Of a stretch of DNA of 64,000 nucleotides, positions 27,591 to 37,161 are shown piece by piece. Position 1 is the stretch's first letter. Each line of letters begins with the position of its first letter. The translations under genes were made by a program, and so were the position numbers. Under the pieces are notes generated by a model. It was given only the letters and a program-made list of their open reading frames with translations. It was not told where the DNA came from and did no database searches. This DNA comes from JAQVEM01 sp964601205. GTDB lineage: Bacteria; Actinomycetota; Humimicrobiia; Humimicrobiales; Humimicrobiaceae. The stretch is taken from the NCBI GenBank assembly GCA_964601205.1, contig CAZRML010000005.1:71676-135675 (forward strand), read 5' to 3'.

Positions 27591-29759
27591 ATGGAAGTTC
27601 AGAAAAATACAATAAGAGGAGTTTTAGAAAAGATTATTTTCAAGAATTCTGAGACCGGATTTATGGTCGGGAAAGTAAGGACGGAAGAAAGCAACGTGGT
27701 AACAATAGTAGGAAATGCCTTTGAACTTCAATGCGGAGAAAGCCTGGAAATAACGGGGAAATGGGTTTTAAATAAAAATTATGGCCGGCAATTTGGAATA
27801 GAGAATATTAAAACGATGGAGCCGGCAACCATTGATGGAATAAAAAATTATTTAGGTTCGGGTTTAATAAAAGGTATTGGGCCGGTAATGGCTGAGAGGA
27901 TAGTCTGTCATTTTAAGCTTGATACGCTGAAAGTACTGGATAAGAAGCCGGAGAGATTAAAAGAAATAGATGGGATTGGGAGAAAAAGAATAGGCCTGAT
28001 CAAACAGTCATGGGAGAAACATAGAAAGATAAGGGATGTATTAATCTATTTACAGTCAATCGGGATAGGAAGCTCTTATTCAATGAAAATATATAATAAC
28101 TATGGAGATAACTCTATAAGTGTCATTAAATCCAACCCATACAGACTTTCCGAGGATATATTTGGGATTGGTTTTAAGACTTCAGATAAAATAGCTTTAA
28201 AAACAGGTATAAAAAAGGATTCAATTTTTAGAATTAAAGCAGGTATTATTTATATATTAAAGGAAGCTGAAGATGCAGGACACTGTTATTATCCTTACCA
28301 GGAGTTAAGGGATATGGCAGAAGGTTTCCTTGAAACAGAGATGGCAAAGATAAATAATGCTCTGGTCGAGCTGGAGAAAGAAAATAAAGTAATAATTGTC
28401 AGGGATGGCGAGGACAAGGTATATCTTGCCGGAATCTATAATGCTGAAAATTATGTAAGTAAAAAAATTGTTGAAATATTAAATAGCCCTGATAAAGAAA
28501 ATGCAGGTAACGGTAAAAAGGAGAGAATGTCCAGCTTGATAAAGCTTTTATCAGAAGAGGAGAATATAGCTTTAGATTATATTCAGGAAAAAGCTATCAA
28601 GAAAGCAGTAACCGAGAAAATACTGGTTATAACCGGGAGTCCCGGTACAGGTAAAAGTACTATACTGAATATTATTATTAAAATTTTTGAAAGATTAAAT
28701 AAAACTGTTCTTCTGGGTGCCCCGACCGGTAGAGCCTCAAAAAGATTATGTGAAACTACAGGCAGGGAAGCTAAAACTATCCACAGGCTTTTAAATTATA
28801 ATCCAAAACTAAACAGATTTCTTAAAAATGAGAATGATACGGTTAAGGCAGATGTGGTAATTATTGATGAAGCTTCAATGATTGATATAAGGCTAATGAA
28901 AGATTTGCTTTCTGCGATTAAAGAAGAAACGAAAATTATTTTTGTTGGGGACATAGACCAGCTTCCCTCGGTAGGTCCGGGTAATGTTCTGAGCGATATT
29001 ATTTACTCCGGTACCGTACCTGTTATAGAGCTAAAAAAGATATACCGGCAGGAGAGCGAGAGTTTAATAATATATAACGCCCACAGGGTGAGGGACGGGC
29101 AGTTTCCTTTTATCGGTAAGCCAAAAAATAATGATTTTTTCTTTATAGAAAAAAATGATTCCGAAGAAGTAGTAAAAATTATACTGGATTTATTAACCAG
29201 AAGAATACCTGAAAGTTTTAATTACAATCCTGTTTACGATATCCAGGTCCTGGTGCCAACAAACAAAGGAGTTGTGGGAGTCAATAATTTAAATTACAGG
29301 ATTCAGGGTATTTTGAATCCTAACCCTGAAAGAATATTAAAGGGTTCTGTAGAGTTCAGATTAAATGATAAAGTTATACAGTTAAAGAATAATTATGAAA
29401 AAGATATTTATAATGGTGACATCGGGATTATAAAAAAAATAGATAAAGAAACGGAGGAGATAAGTGTAAATTTTGATGGAAGAATTATTAAATACAGCCT
29501 CTTTGAACTTGATGAAATAAATCTATCATATGCCATATCCATTCATAAATCACAGGGTTCTGAATTTAAGTGTGTAATAATACCCATTCTAACTTCCCAT
29601 TACATGTTATTGCAGAGAAATTTACTTTACACGTCAATTACCAGAGCAAGGGAGCTTGTAGTTATGGTAGGGAGCAAAAAGGCAATAGGCATGGCGGTTA
29701 ATAGAAATGTGGTCGTAAACCGCTATACAAACTTAAAAAATTTATTAAAAGTTATCTGA
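27591..29759 (+). CDS. recD2: RecD2-type DNA helicase
   Basis: RecD2 is a 5'-3' SF1B helicase working in repair without RecB and RecC. An N-terminal OB-like part is followed by helix-hairpin-helix segments (LIKGIGPVMAERIV, EIDGIGRKRIGLIK). Walker A VITGSPGTGKST is at about 347, VVIIDEASMIDIRL is motif II, and ISIHKSQGSEF is a late motif. It has 722 residues. No recB or recC is present. It is the last gene before the nusA promoter region. Confidence 0.94.
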   Translation: MEVQKNTIRGVLEKIIFKNSETGFMVGKVRTEESNVVTIVGNAFELQCGESLEITGKWVLNKNYGRQFGIENIKTMEPATIDGIKNYLGSGLIKGIGPVMAERIVCHFKLDTLKVLDKKPERLKEIDGIGRKRIGLIKQSWEKHRKIRDVLIYLQSIGIGSSYSMKIYNNYGDNSISVIKSNPYRLSEDIFGIGFKTSDKIALKTGIKKDSIFRIKAGIIYILKEAEDAGHCYYPYQELRDMAEGFLETEMAKINNALVELEKENKVIIVRDGEDKVYLAGIYNAENYVSKKIVEILNSPDKENAGNGKKERMSSLIKLLSEEENIALDYIQEKAIKKAVTEKILVITGSPGTGKSTILNIIIKIFERLNKTVLLGAPTGRASKRLCETTGREAKTIHRLLNYNPKLNRFLKNENDTVKADVVIIDEASMIDIRLMKDLLSAIKEETKIIFVGDIDQLPSVGPGNVLSDIIYSGTVPVIELKKIYRQESESLIIYNAHRVRDGQFPFIGKPKNNDFFFIEKNDSEEVVKIILDLLTRRIPESFNYNPVYDIQVLVPTNKGVVGVNNLNYRIQGILNPNPERILKGSVEFRLNDKVIQLKNNYEKDIYNGDIGIIKKIDKETEEISVNFDGRIIKYSLFELDEINLSYAISIHKSQGSEFKCVIIPILTSHYMLLQRNLLYTSITRARELVVMVGSKKAIGMAVNRNVVVNRYTNLKNLLKVI

Positions 29760-29881
29760 TACAATTATTAAAATTATTCAATAAAAATTTTGTTTCTTTT
29801 GCAAATATTCTTATAAGCATAGTTGTAAAATCCTACATTTAAGGGTTATCTTTAATAACTTTAAAATACCCCTCTGCCTGA

Positions 29882-29909
29882 TTGTATTTTTTAAAAAATG
29901 TGATATACT
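29882..29909 (+). promoter_or_regulatory. Promoter of the nusA-infB operon
   Basis: TTGTAT (29882-29887) and TATACT (29904-29909) are 16 bases apart, and a TG pair at 29901-29902 forms an extended -10. The predicted transcript starts near 29916, just 25 bases before the hairpin at 29941. The rest of the 233-base gap (29760-29881) shows nothing definite. Confidence 0.6.
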
Positions 29910-29940
29910 TTTATAGAAATTTTAATGTAACTGGTTATTA

Positions 29941-29968
29941 AAATAGTGGGTCTGCCCCACTATTTTTT
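29941..29968 (+). terminator. Intrinsic terminator or attenuator in the nusA leader
   Basis: AAATAGTGGG (29941-29950) pairs perfectly with CCCACTATTT (29956-29965) around a five-base loop, followed by a T run (63-68). It lies after the putative nusA promoter and before the nusA start, so it can act as an attenuator as well as ending recD2 transcripts. Confidence 0.85.
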
Positions 29969-30001
29969 AATTTAAATTCTGTAAATTAAAAGGTGAGAAA
30001 A

Positions 30002-31057
30002 TTGAATAGAAAATTAATAACGGCATTAGTTGAGTTAGAAAGAGAAAAAGGCATAAAACTGGATACTCTTATAGAGGCTCTTAAGGTTGCCTTTGTTTCC
30101 GCATACAAACGGAATTATAAAGTAGATTATGATTGCCGTGTGGATATAAATATGAAAACCGGAGAAATAAAAGTATTTAGAATATTACCGGAGCAAGAAG
30201 AGGGAAGTAATCTGGATGAAAGTGGAGGTAAAAATAATGAGGTTGAAGTTACTCCGGATAATTTTGGAAGAATTGCGGCCCAGACAGCAAAACAGGTTAT
30301 AAGACAGAGAATTAAGGAAGCCGAGCGTGAGGTCATGTATGAGGAGTTCAAGGATAGACTGGGTGATATGGTAACCGGGATTATACAGCAGAGCGATGCC
30401 AGATTTACTCTGGTAGATCTGGGAAAAGTGGAGGCGTTACTTCCGCAATATGAACAGGTGCCCGGGGAGAAATACAGGCATGGAGAGAGAATAAAATGTT
30501 ATATTTCTGATGTAAGAAAAACAACAAAGGGGCCACAGGTGATAGTGTCAAGGACACATACGGGGTTAATAAGAAGACTTTTTGAGCTGGAAGTACCGGA
30601 AATTTATGAAGGAATTGTAGAGATTAAAAGTATTGCCAGGGAAGCAGGTTACAGAACTAAAATTGCGGTTAGCTCAAATGAAAAAAATGTGGATCCTGTA
30701 GGAGCCTGTGTGGGTCCAAAGGGTTCCAGAGTAAAAATGGTTGTGGATGAATTGGGTGGAGAGAAAATAGATATAGCTGAGTACAGTGACGATATCGTGA
30801 CTTTTATTAAAAATGCTCTTAGCCCTGCAAGGGTTTTAAAAGTGCTTACTGACGAAGAAAAGAAATTTGCGCTGGTGGTAGTATCAAATGATCAGCTTTC
30901 TTTAGCCATAGGTAGAGAGGGTCAGAATGCAAGACTGGCAGCAAAGCTAACCGGATGGAAGATAGATGTAAAAAGTGAGAAACAGTTTGAAGATGAGCTT
31001 GATGAAGCAAGAAAAGAAAGATTAAAAAGCAAAGAAGAAGATGTGGTAAATGATTAA
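30002..31057 (+). CDS. nusA: Transcription elongation/termination factor NusA
   Basis: NusA binds RNA polymerase and promotes pausing and hairpin-dependent termination. The N-terminal domain (NRKLITALVELEREKGIKLD), S1 domain (about 135-200, GDMVTGIIQQ) and two KH domains (VGACVGPKGSRVKMV and LAIGREGQNARLAAKL) are present. I chose TTG 30002 because AAAGGTG ends six bases upstream and the protein then starts as other NusA proteins do. GTG 29993 is also possible. rimP, the usual upstream neighbour, and ylxR/ylxQ, the usual downstream ones, are missing. Confidence 0.95.
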   Translation: MNRKLITALVELEREKGIKLDTLIEALKVAFVSAYKRNYKVDYDCRVDINMKTGEIKVFRILPEQEEGSNLDESGGKNNEVEVTPDNFGRIAAQTAKQVIRQRIKEAEREVMYEEFKDRLGDMVTGIIQQSDARFTLVDLGKVEALLPQYEQVPGEKYRHGERIKCYISDVRKTTKGPQVIVSRTHTGLIRRLFELEVPEIYEGIVEIKSIAREAGYRTKIAVSSNEKNVDPVGACVGPKGSRVKMVVDELGGEKIDIAEYSDDIVTFIKNALSPARVLKVLTDEEKKFALVVVSNDQLSLAIGREGQNARLAAKLTGWKIDVKSEKQFEDELDEARKERLKSKEEDVVND

Positions 31058-31135
31058 AAGGATTGTTAAAAGGGCAACAGCATAACTTTATTTGTTTATT
31101 TATAATTATTTAGAACAGGTTAAAAAATTAAGGGT

Positions 31136-33595
31136 ATGAGTAAAAAAGATATTAAGAAAAAAGAGGTTAAGCAGGATAAAGAAACTGAAGAAGATAAAAA
31201 AGCTGATCAGGAGAAGAAAAAATTTGTAAAATCAGTGAATAAAACCCTGCAATCAAAAAACGTTAAAAAAAGCAGAAAACAGGCAAAAACTGATAAAGAA
31301 AATTCTGATAGAAAAAAAAGGAGCAGTAAGGCAAAGAACGAAGAAATTCGGGATGATAAAAAGAGTAAAACTGTTAAGTTATCCGCTGACAAAAATAAGA
31401 AAAAAGCCGGTAAAAAAGGAACAGAGAGTGGAAAAAAGAAGAAAGCAGAAGGGAAGACTAATGTAAAGCCCGAGATTAAAGATATATCAACTGGCGGGAA
31501 GAGTAAAATTAAGAGCAGGGATGCAGCAGATAAAAAAACAGGAACCTCTCCAGGGAAAAGAAAAGGCAAAGAAATAAAGGGTAAATCGGTTGTTGCAGAA
31601 GATGGAAAAAAATCAAAGGTTGAGAAGAAAAAGCAAAAAGAGGTAAAGGACGAACAGAAGGTTAAAACTGGATGGGAAGAAGAAAAAAAACAAAGCATTA
31701 GAAGTGTTATAGATAGAGAGCTTGATAAAGAAGAAAAAGAAGGAAGACTCAGGTTAAAAGTCTCCCGTGTGAAAAAACCCCGGGCAGCAGAGTTAAGGAA
31801 GAAAGAGCTTTCAAAGGAAAAAGGTAAGGCTGCAGAGAAAGAATTAAAGAAAAGACCGGAAATTAAAAAAATAGTGGAGATTTCTGAAGGTATAACAATT
31901 AAGAAACTTTCAGAAAAGATAAATGTTCCTTCGTCCGAGATTATAAAGCTATTGTTTGATATGGGTGAGGTTATTAATATAAACCAATCCCTGAGTAAGG
32001 ATTTAATAGAATTTATATCACAGGAGTATAATTTTAAATATAGAATTATTGGCTTTGAAGAGAAACTGGATGAGGTTTATAAAGATGATGATGCAGACCT
32101 GGAGACAAGAGCTCCAATTGTCACAGTTATGGGCCATGTAGACCACGGGAAAACAACACTGCTTGATGTTATCAGAAAAACAAAGGTAGCGATAAGCGAG
32201 CATGGAGGAATAACCCAGCGTATAGGAGCCTATCAGGTTGAATACAAGGGCCGGAAAATTACTTTTATAGATACACCGGGACATGAAGCGTTTACCTCCA
32301 TAAGAGCAAGGGGAGCTAGAGTTACAGATATTGCTGTTATTGTTATAGCCGCAGATGATGGTATTATGCCCCAAACTGTAGAGGCGATAAATCATGCCAG
32401 AGATGCCGGTGTCTCTATAATTGTTGCCATAAACAAAATAGATCTTCCGGACGCAGATCCTGAGAAAATAAAAAAGGGTCTTACCGAGTTTAACCTGGTT
32501 CCCGAGGAATGGGGCGGGGATACTATCTGCATAGAGATTTCTGCAAAAAAAGGGACCAATCTTGACGAGTTCTTAGAAATGATATTGCTTGTTGCAGACT
32601 TAAATGACATAAAAGGCAATCCAGAAGCCGGTGGAACAGGTATAATAATTGAGTCAAGACTGGATAAAGGATTGGGACCGGTGGGTACGGTCATAGTAAA
32701 GAGAGGGAAATTAAAAGTTGGTGACTCTTTTATAACCGGTGATTCTTTTGGAAAAATAAGGGCAATAAGAGACGAAATTGGAACAGTTCTAAAAGAAGCA
32801 CTTTTATCTCAGCCGGTTGAAATTATAGGTTTTCCGGCAGTTCCAAAAGCTGGAGATAAACTGTTTGTGGTCAGCGATGAAAAAGCTGCCAAGGAACTTT
32901 TGCAGAGAAAAGATTATGATAAAAAAATGATGAAGATTGCTAATTCAAGAAGGAGTTTAACATTAGAAAAGTTATCCGAATTATCAAAAGAAAGCGAGAT
33001 AAAAAAATTAAAGATAGTTCTTAAAGCAGATTCAGAAGGCTCAATGGATGCGGTAGGAGATTCTTTAAATAAAATAAAAGATGAAAAAGTAAAGATTGAT
33101 ATAATACACAGGGCAGTAGGAGCGATAACGGATAATGATATTATGCTTGCCGCTGCATCAGAGGCGATTGTTATTGGTTTTGGTGTTTCGTTAAATAAAG
33201 GTGCGGATATTCTATCTAAGAATGAAGGTGTAGAGGTAAGGACTTATGATATTATCTATAAATTGATTGATGATATTACGCTTGCATTTAAAGGTTTATT
33301 AAAACCCGAAATAAAGAGAGTTGACAGAGGAAAGGCCGAAGTAAGAGAATTGTTTAAGCTACCCAGAGTAGGGGCAATAGCCGGTTCTTATATTCTTGAA
33401 GGAGAGGTTGAGAAGGGTAATTTGGTAAATGTAATAAGAGATGGGAAAAAAATTTATGAGGGAAAAGTTGAAACACTCCACCGCTTTAAAGAGGATGTTA
33501 AAAAGGTAGCGTCAGGATATGAATGTGGCATAAGACTGGATAATTTTCAGGATTTTAATGTCGGGGATTTACTTGAATTTTTTGAGGAGAAATAA
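31136..33595 (+). CDS. infB: Translation initiation factor IF-2
   Basis: IF-2 places initiator tRNA on the ribosome. The first 230 residues or so are extremely Lys/Glu-rich and low in complexity, as the family's N-terminal extension often is. The IF2_N module (TIKKLSEKINVPSSEIIKLL) follows. The GTPase domain begins near 325, with GHVDHGKTTL at 333-342, FIDTPGHEAFTSIRARG and AINKIDLPDAD. It has 819 residues. It is 78 bases downstream of nusA in the standard operon. Confidence 0.97.
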   Translation: MSKKDIKKKEVKQDKETEEDKKADQEKKKFVKSVNKTLQSKNVKKSRKQAKTDKENSDRKKRSSKAKNEEIRDDKKSKTVKLSADKNKKKAGKKGTESGKKKKAEGKTNVKPEIKDISTGGKSKIKSRDAADKKTGTSPGKRKGKEIKGKSVVAEDGKKSKVEKKKQKEVKDEQKVKTGWEEEKKQSIRSVIDRELDKEEKEGRLRLKVSRVKKPRAAELRKKELSKEKGKAAEKELKKRPEIKKIVEISEGITIKKLSEKINVPSSEIIKLLFDMGEVININQSLSKDLIEFISQEYNFKYRIIGFEEKLDEVYKDDDADLETRAPIVTVMGHVDHGKTTLLDVIRKTKVAISEHGGITQRIGAYQVEYKGRKITFIDTPGHEAFTSIRARGARVTDIAVIVIAADDGIMPQTVEAINHARDAGVSIIVAINKIDLPDADPEKIKKGLTEFNLVPEEWGGDTICIEISAKKGTNLDEFLEMILLVADLNDIKGNPEAGGTGIIIESRLDKGLGPVGTVIVKRGKLKVGDSFITGDSFGKIRAIRDEIGTVLKEALLSQPVEIIGFPAVPKAGDKLFVVSDEKAAKELLQRKDYDKKMMKIANSRRSLTLEKLSELSKESEIKKLKIVLKADSEGSMDAVGDSLNKIKDEKVKIDIIHRAVGAITDNDIMLAAASEAIVIGFGVSLNKGADILSKNEGVEVRTYDIIYKLIDDITLAFKGLLKPEIKRVDRGKAEVRELFKLPRVGAIAGSYILEGEVEKGNLVNVIRDGKKIYEGKVETLHRFKEDVKKVASGYECGIRLDNFQDFNVGDLLEFFEEK

Positions 33596-33601
33596 TTCTA
33601 T

Positions 33602-33970
33602 TTGGTGAAATCACTGGTGGTGATCGGGATGGATAGAATGAGAAAAGCAGAAAAAGATTTACAAAGAGAAATAAGTTTTATAATTAACGCAAAAGCAAAT
33701 GACCCGAGGATAGGATTTATAACTATAACCGGAACAAAGCTATCTGTTGATTTTAAATATCTGGATGTTTTTGTAAGTATCATGGGTGAAAAAAACGAAG
33801 TGGAGAAGAGCCTGGAAGGTTTAAGGAATAGCAGCGGCTTTATAAAGAGAAATCTGCATCAAAGATTGAAACTAAAAAATATGCCCGATATAAGATTTCT
33901 ATATGATAAATCTATCAGCAATGGCATCAGAATAACTGAAATACTGGAAAAATTGGATAAAGATGAATAG
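33602..33970 (+). CDS. rbfA: Ribosome-binding factor A
   Basis: RbfA is a 30S maturation and cold-response factor with a KH-like fold. RMRKAEKDLQREISFII, DPRIGFITITGTKLS and MPDIRFLYDKSISNGIRI are the family motifs. The longest frame starts at TTG 33602. ATG 33629 (MDRMRKAEK) matches usual N-termini better. It lies directly after infB. Confidence 0.93.
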   Translation: MVKSLVVIGMDRMRKAEKDLQREISFIINAKANDPRIGFITITGTKLSVDFKYLDVFVSIMGEKNEVEKSLEGLRNSSGFIKRNLHQRLKLKNMPDIRFLYDKSISNGIRITEILEKLDKDE

Positions 33971-33990
33971 CGATTGAGCAGGTAATATAA

Positions 33991-34977
33991 TTGGCAGATG
34001 AAATAAATTTATATAAACAGGTAGCAGAAGTAATAAAGAAAAATAATAATTTTTATGTTCTGACCCATGCTTACCCGGACGGGGATGCGATAGGTTCACA
34101 GGTAGCACTCTATCAATTATTAAAACTCCTCAAAAAAAATGTAGTGGCAATATGCAATAGTGAGATACCCTATCAATACAGATTTTTACCTTATTCTGAT
34201 GAGGTTAAAAGAGAACCGGATATCATTAAGAATTCAAATAATAATATATGTTTTTGCCTGGATTGTGCTGATGAAAACCGGATGAATATAGACTTTAAGG
34301 AAATAAAAGCTGGCTCAAAGTGTGTGATAAATATAGACCATCATCATGATAATACAGATTTTGGTGATATAAATATTGTGGATTCACAGAAATCAGCAAC
34401 TGCTGAGATCCTTTACGATTTGATATATGAATGTTACAGAGAATTAATAAACAGTGAGATTGCAATGGGTATTTATGTTGGCATACTGACCGATACAGGA
34501 AATTTTCAGTACAGCAATACAAATTACACTGTACATAAAGTAGTGAGCGAACTGCTAAAATTTAATCTGGACCCTTCAAAAATACACAGGCGCATATATG
34601 AAAGTGAACCTCTGGAGAGATTTAAGTTGATCCAGATTTTTCTTCAAAGAATTGAATATATAGATTCTTATGGACTGATATATTCATATGTTTTAAAGAA
34701 AGACCTGGAAAAATTGGGTCTTCCTTTTTCTGCTCAGGATGGATTGATTAATTTATTGAGAAGTGCTAAAAAAGTAAAAATTGCAGCTTTAATAAAACAG
34801 ACCCAGAGGAAATCTTTTAAAATAAGTCTGCGAACATCCGATAGCAGTGTTAATCTGATTAAAATTGCCGGTTATTTTAATGGTGGGGGACACAAGATGG
34901 CTGCTGCTTATTCTGATTGTGGAAGTTTAAGGAAAGTTATAAAAAAATTAATAATATCGGTAAAAAATAATATATAA
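33991..34977 (+). CDS. nrnA: DHH-family oligoribonuclease/pAp phosphatase NrnA
   Basis: NrnA degrades very short RNAs and pAp. The DHH motifs are present: THAYPDGDAIGSQ (about 29-41), CLDCADENR, NIDHHHDNTDFG, and the C-terminal DHHA1 motif FNGGGHKMAAAYS. It has 328 residues. The start is TTG 33991. It sits between rbfA and truB, the usual order. Confidence 0.95.
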   Translation: MADEINLYKQVAEVIKKNNNFYVLTHAYPDGDAIGSQVALYQLLKLLKKNVVAICNSEIPYQYRFLPYSDEVKREPDIIKNSNNNICFCLDCADENRMNIDFKEIKAGSKCVINIDHHHDNTDFGDINIVDSQKSATAEILYDLIYECYRELINSEIAMGIYVGILTDTGNFQYSNTNYTVHKVVSELLKFNLDPSKIHRRIYESEPLERFKLIQIFLQRIEYIDSYGLIYSYVLKKDLEKLGLPFSAQDGLINLLRSAKKVKIAALIKQTQRKSFKISLRTSDSSVNLIKIAGYFNGGGHKMAAAYSDCGSLRKVIKKLIISVKNNI

Positions 34978-34979
34978 CG

Positions 34980-35962
34980 ATGAATAGTAATATTAAATCA
35001 GGCGCACTGATAAATTTTAATGGTGTTTTACTAATAAATAAACCCCGTGGAATAACTTCTTATGGAATAATTAAAAAGTTAAAGAAGGTTTTTTTTTAAC
35101 AAAGATTGGACATGCAGGAACGCTGGATCCCATAGCAGAGGGCCTGATTATCATTTTGATAAATAAAGCTACAGGGTTATTTGATTATTTTTTAACTTTA
35201 AATAAGGAATATATTGCAGTTATAAAATTGGGAGTGGTAACTGATACCTGGGATTTGAGCGGAAAGATTCTGGGTACCGGAGAAGTTAAGGGTTTAGATC
35301 AGAGAAAAGTGCTTGCGGTGTTGAAGAAATTCAGGGGAGAGATTGAACAGGTACCGCCTGTATATTCTTCAGTAAAGTATAAAGGAAAGCCCTCTTATAT
35401 TTATGCCAGGAAAGGACAGCATATAGATTTAAAACCCAGAAAGATAAATGTATATAATATTGAGTTGATATCACTTGAAGATAGCCTGCTTACCCTGAAT
35501 ATAAAATGTAGCTCCGGTACTTACATAAGATCAATTGCTTATGAGATTGGAGAGGCGCTTGATGTCGGGGCTTCAGTAAAAGAACTGAAAAGGGTCAGCA
35601 TTAATGGTTATAAACTGGAAAACAGCGCCGGCATAGAAAGTTTCCTGAAAAAAGAGATAACTGATAATGATTTAGATTCGGGCTCTTATATAATACCAGT
35701 TAAAAGAATACTGGGGGAAAACCGGAATCTCTACGTAAAAAATGAATTTAAATCTAACATATTATGTGGGCAGCCTGTTACCGGGAGAATGCTTGAAATA
35801 AAGAAGATTGGTAATACTGGATCATTAAAAAAATATAATTTTGTTAATGTGATGGATAATGATGAAAATTTACTGGCTGTGCACCGGGTTTTAAGTAATA
35901 GAATACCGGCTGATGTTAATGATAAGAGTATTATATTAACTAAAAGTATCATAGTTCTATGA
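34980..35962 (+). CDS. truB: tRNA pseudouridine-55 synthase TruB, interrupted by a frameshift at a 9-T run
   Basis: TruB makes pseudouridine 55 in tRNAs. The first frame starts at ATG 34980 and reads the correct N-terminus (GVLLINKPRGITSYGIIKKL), then stops at TAA 35097-35099. The catalytic part continues in another frame from 35099 (TKIGHAGTLDPIAEG, with the catalytic Asp in TLDP) to 35962. The switch falls in nine Ts at 35089-35097, and one extra T would join the two parts exactly. Possible causes are a sequence or assembly error, a real mutation, or slippage during transcription or translation. A PUA-like C-terminal part is present. Neighbours are nrnA and ribF as expected. Confidence 0.85.
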
Positions 35963-36020
35963 TAATAAATTAATTAAATGTAACAATAAAGATAATATTT
36001 TAAAATTATAAGAGAGGCAT

Positions 36021-37004
36021 TTGACCGAATTGTCAGAGTTAATGGAACTGAGAAAAATAGATGGTAAGTTCTTCAAATCCATAAATCCGGTAATAGTAAT
36101 CGGGTTTTTTGATGGTGTCCATCTGGGGCACAGGAGGATAATAAGAGCCTGTGTTAAAAGAGCAAAAGGATTAAAAAGTGTTAGTATGGCTCTTACGTTT
36201 AATAAGCCTCCTATAAATATAATAAAAAATACTATGTATAAAAAACTAATAATCTCTTATGAGGAAAAGGTCAGAATAATAAAAAATTTAAATATTGATT
36301 ATATAGTAACTGTAAATAGCGATTCCGGCTTTTTGAAATTGTCTCCTGGAGATTTTTGTAATGATATTCTGGTCAAAAAATTACATATTAAAGAGATTTT
36401 TGTAGGGGACGGGTTTCACTTTGGATTTAATGCCGCAGGAGATATTGAATTTTTAAAGAATTTTTTTGAACCCCGTGGAGTAAAGGTAAATGTAGTACCT
36501 CTGGTAAAAGTAAAAGGGGAGATAGTTTCCAGCACCAGTATAAGGAAATATTATTCTGAGGGAAAAATAAAAAAAATAACCGCTCTGCTTGGTAGAAATC
36601 CACAGATTGAGGGTAAAGTCGTAGAAGGTGAGGGCAGGGGAAGAGAGCTTGGATTCCCGACTGCGAATATAGATGTATGTGAGATTTTTGTAACTCCGCT
36701 GGACGGGGTTTATCTCGGGATGGTTAAGATTATTAATAATAATAAGTTATTCCCGGCTATTATAAACATCGGAAATAACCCTACTTTTAAAGGTGCCAAA
36801 AGGTGGATTGAAGCCTTTTTGCTGGGCTTTAATGAGAATATTTACGGGGAGAAGATAAAAATCACTTTTTTGGAGAGGCTGAGGGATGAGATTTCATTTG
36901 AAAATAAGGGTGAACTGATAGGACAGATGAAAATTGACCTTGATCATGCTGATAAATACTTTAAAAAAATAGGCAGAAAAAGAAAAATGAATAATATTAA
37001 TTGA
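36021..37004 (+). CDS. ribF: Bifunctional riboflavin kinase/FAD synthetase
   Basis: RibF makes FMN and FAD. The nucleotidyl-transferase part has VIGFFDGVHLGHRRII (about 26-41) and VSSTSIRKYY. The kinase part has GRGRELGFPTANID and NIGNNPTFKG. It has 327 residues and starts at TTG 36021 after AGAGAGG. The order truB-ribF-rpsO is conserved. Confidence 0.95.
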   Translation: MTELSELMELRKIDGKFFKSINPVIVIGFFDGVHLGHRRIIRACVKRAKGLKSVSMALTFNKPPINIIKNTMYKKLIISYEEKVRIIKNLNIDYIVTVNSDSGFLKLSPGDFCNDILVKKLHIKEIFVGDGFHFGFNAAGDIEFLKNFFEPRGVKVNVVPLVKVKGEIVSSTSIRKYYSEGKIKKITALLGRNPQIEGKVVEGEGRGRELGFPTANIDVCEIFVTPLDGVYLGMVKIINNNKLFPAIINIGNNPTFKGAKRWIEAFLLGFNENIYGEKIKITFLERLRDEISFENKGELIGQMKIDLDHADKYFKKIGRKRKMNNIN

Positions 37005-37161
37005 TTTTTGAGTAGAAATTGATTAACATTAAAAATTTGAGCTACATTGCTTTAAGGAAGATTTAATCTTTTATTAAGTATAATCCTGAAGTAAGGTAAA
37101 TTGTAATTAATATATAGTTATGGTAAATTATAGTACAGGTGTTTTAGGAGGTGAGAGTAAT

